Assembly (NCBI GenBank): GCA_963707135.1
Contig: CAVPOY010000024.1
Span: 248,001-312,000 of the forward strand
Direction: 5' to 3'
From: JBGSTR01 sp963707135
Lineage (GTDB): Bacteria; Pseudomonadota; Gammaproteobacteria; Chromatiales; Chromatiaceae
Length of the DNA: 64,000 nucleotides
Part shown: positions 51,106-59,202 of the stretch, in pieces
How the letters are laid out: every line of letters begins with the position of its first letter
How positions within the stretch are numbered: position 1 is the stretch's first letter
Program-made: the position numbers and the translations under genes
The notes under the pieces: model-generated
Told to the model about the DNA's origin: nothing
Database searches by the model: none
The model's input: the letters and a program-made list of their open reading frames with translations, nothing else

Positions 51106-51804
51106 ATGAGCATCGATGCAATGGAAACGCGCCTGCGTCAGGTGCGCGCGCGCATTCGCGCGGCCGCCGAGCGCGCCGGTCGGGACCCGGGCGAGGTCCG
51201 GCTGCTCGCGGTCAGCAAGCGCCAGGGCATCGAGGCGATCCGCGAGGCCCACGCCGCCGGCCAGCGGAGCTTCGGCGAGAACTATGTCCAGGAGGCCCTG
51301 GAGAAGATGGCGGCGCTCCTCAACCTGGGGATCGAATGGCATCATATCGGCCGCATCCAGGCGAACAAGACCCGCCAGATCGCCGAGCACTTCGACTGGG
51401 TGCACGGCCTCGCCGATCCCGCCCACGCCCGGCGCCTCAGCGACCAGCGCCCGGCAGGGCGGGCCCCGCTGAAGGTCTGCATCCAGGTGAACCTGGATCA
51501 GGAGTCGAGCAAGGCCGGCGTCCGGCCCGAGGCGGCCGCGGATCTGCTGCATGTCTGCGCGGCGTTGCCCGGTATCGAGGTACGCGGCCTGATGACCCTG
51601 CCAGCCCCGGCCGAGGGCGAGGCGGCTCAGCGGGCCCCGTTCCGCGCCCTGCGCCTGCTGCGCGACCGGCTCGCGACACCTGAGCTTCCGTTGGCCTGCC
51701 TGTCGATGGGCATGTCGGACGACCTCGAGGCGGCCATCCTGGAGGGCGCGACCATCGTACGCATCGGGACGGCGGTGTTTGGACCGCGTCCCTATAATGC
51801 GTGA
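51106..51804 (+). CDS. yggS: YggS family PLP homeostasis protein
   Basis: A 232-residue PLP-binding barrel protein. The PLP lysine lies in RLLAVSKRQGIEAI; SFGENYVQEALEKM, WHHIGRIQANK and GMSDDLEAAILEGATIVRIG are conserved. It acts in pyridoxal phosphate balance rather than catalysis. ATG 51106 was preferred to ATG 51088 because it matches the family start. It is followed by proC. Confidence 0.94.
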   Translation: MSIDAMETRLRQVRARIRAAAERAGRDPGEVRLLAVSKRQGIEAIREAHAAGQRSFGENYVQEALEKMAALLNLGIEWHHIGRIQANKTRQIAEHFDWVHGLADPAHARRLSDQRPAGRAPLKVCIQVNLDQESSKAGVRPEAAADLLHVCAALPGIEVRGLMTLPAPAEGEAAQRAPFRALRLLRDRLATPELPLACLSMGMSDDLEAAILEGATIVRIGTAVFGPRPYNA

Positions 51805-51865
51805 GTGCGTGCGCGACACGCCGCATCATCACTGCAACCGAAGATGTCATGATTCCCGGATTAAT

Positions 51866-52696
51866 ATGAGCACCGCGAAGATTGCGTTCATCGGCGGTGG
51901 AAACATGGCCACGAGCCTGATCGCCGGCCTGATCGAGGATGGCTACCCGCCCGCGGAGATCCGCGTCTCCGAGCCCGACGCCACGCACCGGGAGCGGCTT
52001 CAGGCGCGCTTCGGCGTGGGGGTCGTCTCCAGCAATCCGCAGGTCCTCGCCGGCGCCCCGACGCTGGTCCTCTGCGTCAAGCCGCAGCTGGCCCCGGGCG
52101 TCTGCCGCGAGATCGGACCCATCGCGCTCGAAAGCCGACCGCTGGTGATCTCGGTCATGGCCGGCGTCACGGAGGCCGCGATCCAGGGTTGGCTCGGGGG
52201 GCCACTGGCCGTCGTACGCGCCATGCCGAATACCCCGGCCATGGTCCAGACCGGGGCGATCGGTATGCACGCGAGCGCCGAGGTCGACGACGAGGCCCGC
52301 AACCGCGCCGAAACCATACTTCGTTCGGCCGGGCTGACGCGCTGGGTCGATTCCGAATCCCAGATCGACGCGGTCACGGCCATCTCGGGCAGCGGACCGG
52401 CCTATTTCTTCCTGATCATGGAGGCACTGGAGTCGGCCGGGGTGGAGCTCGGGCTCGACGCCGAGACAGCACGCCTACTCAGCATCCAGACGGCGCTGGG
52501 CGCGGCCCGAATGGCCATGGAGAGTGACGAGCCCCCGCAGCAGCTGCGCGAGCGGGTCACGTCCCCCGGCGGCACCACGGAGCGGGCGCTCGCGGTATTC
52601 GAAGAGGGCGGTCTGAGGGACCTGGTGGCACGCGCCGCACGCGCCGCCCGTGACCGGGCCGCCGAGATCTCTAAGTCTCTGATGGAGCAGTCATGA
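51866..52696 (+). CDS. proC: Pyrroline-5-carboxylate reductase
   Basis: A 276-residue NAD(P)H enzyme for the last step of proline synthesis. The N-terminal Rossmann loop is AFIGGGNMATSLIAGL; VVRAMPNTPAMVQTGAIGM and the C-terminal signature (EQLRERVTSPGGTTERAL-like, here QQLRERVTSPGGTTERALA) are present. It ends in an ATGA overlap with yggT. Confidence 0.96.
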   Translation: MSTAKIAFIGGGNMATSLIAGLIEDGYPPAEIRVSEPDATHRERLQARFGVGVVSSNPQVLAGAPTLVLCVKPQLAPGVCREIGPIALESRPLVISVMAGVTEAAIQGWLGGPLAVVRAMPNTPAMVQTGAIGMHASAEVDDEARNRAETILRSAGLTRWVDSESQIDAVTAISGSGPAYFFLIMEALESAGVELGLDAETARLLSIQTALGAARMAMESDEPPQQLRERVTSPGGTTERALAVFEEGGLRDLVARAARAARDRAAEISKSLMEQS

Positions 52697-53268
52697 GCGG
52701 TTCTTATCTGACCAACCCGATCGTCTTCCTGGTCCAGACGCTGTTCGGGCTCTACATCACCGTTGTCGTGATCCGGTTCCTGCTGCAGTGGGCGCGCGCG
52801 GATTTCTATAATCCGATCTCCCAATTCGTCGTCAAGGTCACCTCCCCGGTCCTGCGCCCGCTGCGCCAGCTTATCCCGGGATACGGCGGTATGGACCTCG
52901 CGTCCCTGTGCCTGGCCTGGCTGCTGAAGGCGGTCGAGCTCGCCCTGCTGGCGATGCTGCTGGGACTCGATCGGAGCCCGCTGGCAGCGCTGGGCTGGGC
53001 CGTTCCCGGACTGATCGAGCTGGTCATCAACATCTTCCTGTTCGCGGTGCTGATCCGGGTCATCCTGAGCTGGGTCAACCCGGACCCCTATAACCCGGCG
53101 GTGGCGCTGCTCGAACGCCTGACCGACCCGGTGATGCGCCCCGCCCAGCGCCTGGTGCCGCCGATCGGGGGTATCGACCTGTCCCCGATGCTGGTGATGA
53201 TCGGACTGGTCCTGCTGCAGATGCTGCTGATACCGCCGCTTAAGGCGCTCACCGGCAGCCCGTTCTGA
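52693..53268 (+). CDS. yggT: YggT family membrane protein
   Basis: A 191-residue protein of two repeated YggT units. Each has TM helices and the motif RFLLQWARADFYNPISQFVV (first) or RVILSWVNPDPYNPAVALLE (second), followed by a (x)PVLRPLRQLIPG-like loop. The function is not well defined; it has been linked to osmotic stress and membrane organisation. Overlaps proC by 4 bp and is 5 bp from the next gene. Confidence 0.93.
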   Translation: MSGSYLTNPIVFLVQTLFGLYITVVVIRFLLQWARADFYNPISQFVVKVTSPVLRPLRQLIPGYGGMDLASLCLAWLLKAVELALLAMLLGLDRSPLAALGWAVPGLIELVINIFLFAVLIRVILSWVNPDPYNPAVALLERLTDPVMRPAQRLVPPIGGIDLSPMLVMIGLVLLQMLLIPPLKALTGSPF

Positions 53269-53273
53269 GGCCC

Positions 53274-53558
53274 GTGCCCTGGTACCGCTGGCAGGGCGAA
53301 GACCTCGAGCTGACCCTGCGGGTCCAGCCGCGTGCGTCGCGGGACGAGTTCGTCGAGGACCTGGGTGACTGCTACCGGGTGCGGGTCAAGGCCCCGCCGG
53401 TGGAGGGCAAGGCGAACCAGGCGCTCTGCAGGTTCATTGCCGGTGCCTTCGGCGTTCCCCCATCCCGGGTCGAGCTGATCGCGGGAGGGCAGGCGCGTCT
53501 GAAACGACTGAGAGTACGCGCCCCGCGCCGGTTCCCGTTGTCGATCGAACGGCCCTGA
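53274..53558 (+). CDS. yggU: DUF167 (YggU) protein
   Basis: A 94-residue small basic protein starting at GTG. The signature LRVQPRASRDEFVEDLGD ... VKAPPVEGKANQALCRFIA is complete. No function is established. It is the last member of the yggS-proC-yggT-yggU cluster. Confidence 0.92.
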   Translation: MPWYRWQGEDLELTLRVQPRASRDEFVEDLGDCYRVRVKAPPVEGKANQALCRFIAGAFGVPPSRVELIAGGQARLKRLRVRAPRRFPLSIERP

Positions 53559-53657
53559 CACGCGCCGGTGCATCGCCTGTCCCGTGCGTAAAGCGCAATA
53601 GATCAGCGCTGCCCGAGAAGGCGAAATGGGGATTCCGGGGAGCCGTTATATACTCCG

Positions 53658-55629
53658 GTGCCGGAAGATCGGGAATCGGGAAGACTCGAGAGCTCGGGGA
53701 CCTTGCATACGCCAGTTTTTCAACAGCGCCTGACTGCCTACGAGCAATGGAAGACCCGTGTCGAGCACACCGTCCAGGAGCTGGATGACTGGCTCGAGGG
53801 CCATCAGCGCGCGACGCCCGAGACCCGGCGACGGCTCGACGCGACCCGCGGCGTCCTGCGCGCGGACCGCTGCCGCATCGCCGTCATGGGGCGGCCGTCC
53901 AACGGCACGACCGATCTGATCAATGCCCTGCTCCATTCGGATTCCGCCGCACCACTGCTCCCTCGGTGCACCAACACCGAATTCTGCCCGACGGAGCTGC
54001 TCTGGGACGAGGCGCAGGGCACGTCCTACCTGCGGCTCCTGCCGTCGTCGGACCCCGGCGTGGACACGGGGAACCAGGCAGACTGGGAGGACACGGAACG
54101 CTGGGTGAGCCGTTCGCTCGATGATCTGGAGCCTGACGCCCTGGCCGCCGTGCTCGCGGAGCGGGGCGAGACCAAGCCGGTCCCTGCCCGGGTGCCGCGA
54201 CCGCCAGATCTCGACGCGGCGGCTTCGGCGCGGGTGCCCGCCTGGCGGCACGCGGTGGTCAGTCTCCCGAATCCCGCTGCTGAGGCTGGGCCTGGCGATA
54301 CTCGAGCTACCGGGACGCGCTGGCCTGACCGCCCCCGCGAACGACGCCCTTTCAAAGGCCCACGCCCTGGTACTGGTGCTGAGCGCCAACGAGGGGCTTT
54401 TGCCCGGGGACGCCGAGGCCGTGGCGCGACTGCAGCGTGGATTCGGCGACACCGACAGGCCGGCCCTTCTTGTAGTGCTGAATCAGCCCCAGGTCGCGCC
54501 GGACGGGCGCGGCGACGCCGATTCCGCCGAGGATCGAACCGCCGAGCGCCATTCGGTCGCCGGCGCCTTGGGCCTCGACGAGGCGGACGTGCTTCACCTG
54601 TCCGCCGAGCGGGGCCTTGCCGGAAAGCTCGACAAGGACGACGGCCTGCTGCGGCGCAGCGGCCTGCCGGCCCTCGAGTCCCGGCTGGCGACCCGCGCCC
54701 TTCAGACCCGGCACCGGCGCCTGATCGCCGCCGTCCACGCCGGCGTGGGCGCCGTGCTGGAGGAAAACCGCGTGCGGCTCGCCAATGGACTGAAGACGCT
54801 GAAGCGACAGCTCGAGGACATGGAGCAGCTGCAAGACAAGAGCCAGGAAGTCGTCGGGGATCTGCTCGAGGCGACCCGTCTCGAGCAGGAGCGTTATCTG
54901 AAGGGCGTGCAGCAGTTCCAACGCAGCCGCGAGCAGTTGCTCAACGAAACCAGGGCTTGCCGGGAGCTCATCGACGCCGACACGATCGGGGCACTGCTCG
55001 AGCGGGCCCAGACGGACCTGGCACGGAGCCGGACGACCCTGGCCCTGACCCGGGCGATGCAGACCCTGTTCGACGAGCTTCGCCACACGATGCAGTCTGT
55101 CGCAAGCGAGAGCGAGCGCCTACGAAAGCTGGTCCGGAGCACCTATCAGGGCTTTCGCGAGGAACACGGATTCGACCTTCAGCCGCCAAGGGTCTTCCTG
55201 CCGATGAACTACCGGGTCGAGATCGAGCTGCTCCACCAGGAGGTCGAGGCCTTCCGCCGCAGCCCCTCGATGCTGCTCTCGACCAAGGGCGCGGTGATCC
55301 GACAGTTTCACCAGCAATTGGTCTCGCGCGCGAACGTGCTGTTCGACCACCTGCGCTCCGCGTTCGACGGCTGGATCCGCGAGACGCTGCAGCCTATTGC
55401 CGACGCGATCGACGCGGGAAAGGAGGCCACCGAGGCACGCCTGCAGAAGCTTCAGCGCGTCGAGCATTCGAGAGAGGCGATGCAGCCGCGGATCGTTGAA
55501 GTCAAGGCCAGATACCTTGAGGTCGCCAAGGAATTGACCGCGCTTCGAAATATGCACAACGCCCTTTACCACGACCCGTTGGGCGCACCGGACGGCCCGC
55601 CCCGACCCCGGCTGGTCGCGGGGGGCTGA
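53658..55629 (+). CDS. Dynamin-like protein with degenerate GTPase motifs, one frame break
   Basis: Starts at GTG. Joining two frames at a CCC run (54273-54275, one extra C) gives about 656 residues. The layout is that of bacterial dynamin-like proteins. An N-terminal helix precedes the GTPase region (AVMGRPSNGTTDLINALL, CPTELLWDE, GLAILELPGRAGLT, LLVVLNQPQV), followed by a long helical stalk (ENRVRLANGLKTLKRQLEDM ...). The P-loop Lys is replaced by Thr (NGTT for GK[ST]), the G3 Asp by Glu, and the G4 N-K-x-D is NQPQ. GTP binding is therefore doubtful. Flanks are housekeeping genes. Confidence 0.75.
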
Positions 55630-55866
55630 CAATGCGACCCGTTGCCGCCGCTCGCGGTTTGGGCCTGAACGGTCAGCGCCGCGGGCAGCGCAAATCGAGA
55701 GTTTCCTGCCGGCTCACGGGTCCGTATGCTGTCGCAGGCCAGCGCCGGATTAGCGTCGCGCCTGGCCGTCGAAAGGACGAGTAACTGTTTGCACTTCGGC
55801 CCCGGGCAGACCCGGAGCGGCCACAAGTTTCACGAAACGAACGAAACGACTACGGAGGACTTACTG

Positions 55867-56313
55867 ATGCTGAAGCGTGTCGCCCTTTCCCTTCTGCTCG
55901 CCGTCGGCGCACTGTCGGGGGCCCAGGCCCTGGATGACAACAGCACGCGCGCGGGCGAGTTCACCATCCACCACAACGCGTTCACGACCGACACCCTGAA
56001 CCCGGAGGTCGCCAAGGCCTACGGGCTTCAGCGCAGCAAGTTCCGGGGTCTCCTGAACGTAAGCGTCGTCAAGGGCGAGCCCGGCACGGTGGGCACCTCC
56101 ACACCGGCCGAGGTCGAGGTCAGCATAGTGACGATCACCGGCCAGAAAAGCCGGATTCCGATGCGCATGATCCAGGACCAGACGGCGGTTTATTACATCG
56201 GCGAGTTCCCGGTCCATAACCAGCAGTCCATCACCTTCGATATCTCGGTGAAGCCGGAAGGCTCGCCCGAGGCACACTCGGTGCAGATGACTCAGCAGTT
56301 CTTCACCGAGTAG
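55867..56313 (+). CDS. DUF4426 exported protein
   Basis: A 148-residue protein with signal peptide (VALSLLLAVGALSGAQA) and a beta-rich DUF4426 domain (GEFTIHHNAFTTDTLNPEVA ... GLLNVSVVKGEPGTVGTSTP). GGAGG precedes the ATG. The family is usually encoded near yggT/yggU and rdgB, consistent with this locus. The function is unknown. The 240 bp upstream hold no supported gene. Confidence 0.85.
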   Translation: MLKRVALSLLLAVGALSGAQALDDNSTRAGEFTIHHNAFTTDTLNPEVAKAYGLQRSKFRGLLNVSVVKGEPGTVGTSTPAEVEVSIVTITGQKSRIPMRMIQDQTAVYYIGEFPVHNQQSITFDISVKPEGSPEAHSVQMTQQFFTE

Positions 56314-56394
56314 GCCGCGCGCGGCGGGATGGTCGGGGACCCCGGCCCCCGACCGTCGGCGCCAATCCGGGTCTCACCCACGGCTGAGGGGACG

Positions 56395-57036
56395 ATGCAG
56401 GACTACCAACGCGAATTTCTCAGCTTTGCCACCGAGATCGGCGCCCTGCGCTTTGGTGATTTCAGACTCAAGTCCGGGCGACAGAGTCCGTACTTCTTCA
56501 ATGCCGGCCTGTTCGACACCGGCGCGCGGCTGGCCCGCCTCGGCGACGCCTACGCGAGCCGAATCCTCGACGCGCGCCTTGACTTCGACCTGCTCTACGG
56601 GCCTGCCTACAAGGGCATTCCTCTGGCCGCGGCGACCGGGATCGCGTTGGCGACACACCACGGTCGCGACATCCCCTACGCCTTCAACCGCAAGGAGGCA
56701 AAAGACCACGGCGAGGGCGGCGCGATCGTCGGCCGAGCGCTCACCGGGCGCGTCCTGATCGTAGACGACGTCATCACGGCCGGCACCTCGGTGCGCGAAT
56801 CGGTCGAGATCATCCGCGGCGCCGGCGCGGTACCGGCGGGCGTCCTGATCGCCCTGGACCGACAGGAGCGGGGCGAGGGGCGGCTTTCGGCCACGGCCGA
56901 GGTCAGCGAGCGGCTCGGGATTCCGGTCATCAGCATCGTCACCCTGGCCGACCTGGTCGCGCACTTGGCCGATCGTCCCAACTGCGAGCGCCTGCTCGCC
57001 GCCATTCGGGATCATCAGGTACGCTACGGGGTCTAA
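56395..57036 (+). CDS. pyrE: Orotate phosphoribosyltransferase
   Basis: A 213-residue enzyme joining orotate and PRPP to OMP. The PRPP-binding motif VLIVDDVITAGTSVRE is exact, with LKSGRQSPYFFNAG and the KEAKDHGEGG loop (catalytic Lys). ATG 56395 was preferred over an upstream GTG/ATG because it matches the family start (QDYQREFLSFA). Confidence 0.97.
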   Translation: MQDYQREFLSFATEIGALRFGDFRLKSGRQSPYFFNAGLFDTGARLARLGDAYASRILDARLDFDLLYGPAYKGIPLAAATGIALATHHGRDIPYAFNRKEAKDHGEGGAIVGRALTGRVLIVDDVITAGTSVRESVEIIRGAGAVPAGVLIALDRQERGEGRLSATAEVSERLGIPVISIVTLADLVAHLADRPNCERLLAAIRDHQVRYGV

Positions 57037-57095
57037 GATCACCGCGTCCGTCGGGAAGCAACGCCCAAGCCCCTGGCGGGTAAAGGACCGACGGC

Positions 57096-58160
57096 GTGGC
57101 AATGGCAGCATCGAATTCCGCGGTCCCCGGTAAAGTGCAAGCAAGTCAGCAAAATAGAGCGAGCTTCCGACTCTCCCTGGGCTTGAGCCTTGCGGTGACG
57201 CTGGCGCTCGGCTGCGGCAGCCTACAGGCGCGGCTCTACCGGTGGGTAGACGAGAACGGCGTCGTGCAGTACACGGACAAGATCCCGCCGTCGCAGGCCG
57301 ACAAGGGCCGCACGGAGATCAGCAAGGAGGGCGTGCATCTGGATAGCGTCCCGGCGGCCCAGCCACTGGAAGACCTTCGGCGGGAAAAAGAGCTCGAGCG
57401 GCTGCGCGCCCAGCAGGAAAGGCTCGTAGCGGAGCAGAAGGCAGCGGACCAGGTCCTGCTGCGGTCCTTTCGATCGGTGGACGACCTGTTGATGGCCCGA
57501 GATGGAAAGCTCGCTTCAGTCGACGTCTTGATACAGGTGGCGCGGAGCAATATCCGCCGTCATCAGGACAGGCTCCAGGAGGCCCGGGCTCAGGCCGCCA
57601 ATCTGGAGCGCGCCGGCAAGCCGGTGTCCGATAACCTTCTTGAAAACATCGCTAAAACAGAGCGATACATCCAGAGCGCTTACGCCACCATCGTCGAACG
57701 GGAACAACAAAAGGACAAGATCCGGGGAGATTTCGACCGGGATCTGAAGCGGTTCCAGCAGCTCAGCAACACGACCGCGATAAGCATCAAGCCACTCGAT
57801 CAGTCGCGCCCGCCGGTGGTTCGGAATCTGGTCGGCTGCCGCGACGGCAGCGAGTGCGACCGCTATTGGGAGCGGGCCACGGCCTACGTGCGCGAGCACG
57901 CGACGACCGAGGTCCAGTCGGTCGGGCGTCGGCTGCTGATCACAGCCCCGCCCGCGACCCTCGATGATCTCAGCCTGACTCTTTCCCGTATCGAGGACGT
58001 CCCCGGGGGCGCCGCGTCGATATTCCTCGACCTGCAGTGCAAGAATACCCTGCCCAGCGACACCGACTGCCACGACGAACGCTCGGTGCGGGTCATCGAG
58101 GGCTTCAGGGCCGCTGTTACCAGCGAGACGGCGCCCCTGGGGCCCGCCGCCAGCCGTTAG
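57096..58160 (+). CDS. DUF4124 protein with coiled coil
   Basis: A 354-residue protein (start GTG). It has a signal-like hydrophobic segment (LSLGLSLAVTLALGCGSLQA) and a DUF4124 motif (ARLYRWVDENGVVQYTDKIP). A long Lys/Glu/Gln helical region (about residues 90-210) and a C-terminal domain with four cysteines (LVGCRDGSECDRYW, LDLQCKNTLPSDTDC) complete it. It is expected in the envelope. The specific function is unknown. Confidence 0.8.
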   Translation: MAMAASNSAVPGKVQASQQNRASFRLSLGLSLAVTLALGCGSLQARLYRWVDENGVVQYTDKIPPSQADKGRTEISKEGVHLDSVPAAQPLEDLRREKELERLRAQQERLVAEQKAADQVLLRSFRSVDDLLMARDGKLASVDVLIQVARSNIRRHQDRLQEARAQAANLERAGKPVSDNLLENIAKTERYIQSAYATIVEREQQKDKIRGDFDRDLKRFQQLSNTTAISIKPLDQSRPPVVRNLVGCRDGSECDRYWERATAYVREHATTEVQSVGRRLLITAPPATLDDLSLTLSRIEDVPGGAASIFLDLQCKNTLPSDTDCHDERSVRVIEGFRAAVTSETAPLGPAASR

Positions 58161-58193
58161 CCGGCACGGCGCGGCGCATTCGCGTGCCGGTGC

Positions 58194-59090
58194 TCAGCGG
58201 CGCCGGATCAGGGTGCCAACACCCTCGTCGGTGAACAGATCGAGCATCAGGGCATGCTCGACCCGGCCATCGAGGATGTGCGCGGTGCGCACACCCGCCT
58301 GAACCGCGTCAAGGGCGCAGCGCACCTTGGGCAGCATCCCCCCGGCGATCACGCCCTCGTCGATCAACGCCTCGACCCGCCCGACATCGACTTCCGGGAT
58401 CAAGGCCCCGTCCGCGTCGAGCAGACCCGCGGTGTTCGTCAGCAGTACGAGCTTCTCCGCCTTCAGGACCTCGGCCACCTTGCCGGCGACCAGGTCCGCG
58501 TTGATGTTGTAGGAGTGACCGTCCGCGCCGACCCCAATCGGCGCGATCACCGGGATGAAGTCGCCGCCGATCAGCATGTCGACCACGCCGGCGTCGATGC
58601 TCTCCACCTCGCCGACGTGACCGATGTCGATGATCTCGGGTGCATCGAGCTCGGGCGCGTCCCGGCGCAGCAGCAGCTTGCGGGCGCGTATCAGGTCCCC
58701 GTCCTTGCCGGTCAGCCCGACCGCCGAGCCCCCGTGCCGGTTAATCAGGTTGACGATTTCCTTGTTGACCAGACCGCCCAGGACCATCTCGACCACGTCC
58801 ATGGTCTCGGCGTCCGTCACCCGCATGCCCTGGACGAACTCGCTGGCCATGCCTAGCCGCTTCAGCAGCGATCCGATCTGGGGCCCCCCACCATGGACTA
58901 CCACCGGGTTGATGCCCACCAGCTTCATCAGCACGACGTCGCGGGCAAACCCCTCCTTCAGCGGCCGGTCGACCATCGCGTTGCCGCCGTACTTGACGAC
59001 GACCGTCTTGCCGCGAAAGCGGCGTATGTAGGGAAGGGCCTCGATCAGGACCCGCGCTATGGAATGGGCTCGCTCGCTTGGCAGTGACAT
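58194..59090 (-). CDS. argB: Acetylglutamate kinase
   Basis: A 298-residue kinase for the second step of arginine synthesis. KTVVVKYGGNAM, VVHGGGPQIGSLLKRLG, VEMVLGGLVNKEIVNLIN and GGMLPKVRCALDAVQAGV are all family motifs. A leftward gene downstream of algC; a dispersed repeat lies in the gap to algC. Confidence 0.97.
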   Translation of the reverse strand: MSLPSERAHSIARVLIEALPYIRRFRGKTVVVKYGGNAMVDRPLKEGFARDVVLMKLVGINPVVVHGGGPQIGSLLKRLGMASEFVQGMRVTDAETMDVVEMVLGGLVNKEIVNLINRHGGSAVGLTGKDGDLIRARKLLLRRDAPELDAPEIIDIGHVGEVESIDAGVVDMLIGGDFIPVIAPIGVGADGHSYNINADLVAGKVAEVLKAEKLVLLTNTAGLLDADGALIPEVDVGRVEALIDEGVIAGGMLPKVRCALDAVQAGVRTAHILDGRVEHALMLDLFTDEGVGTLIRRR

Positions 59091-59139
59091 CGGTGTGCTC
59101 GGTGGTCCTATGCATGATCGGCGGGTGGGGCCGCGTCCA

Positions 59140-59184
59140 GGGAAACGCTGATTTTATTGCGTTTCCCGTCCGGGCCAAGGATGG
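59140..59184. repeat. Dispersed two-hairpin intergenic repeat, copy 3 (half unit)
   Basis: A perfect 9-bp stem GGGAAACGC / GCGTTTCCC with a 10-nt loop is followed by CGTCCGGGCCAAGGATGG. The second hairpin of copies 1 and 2 is missing; the copy stops about 20 bp before the algC stop codon. Confidence 0.8.
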
Positions 59185-59202
59185 CATTTGATCAGCGGCT
59201 CA

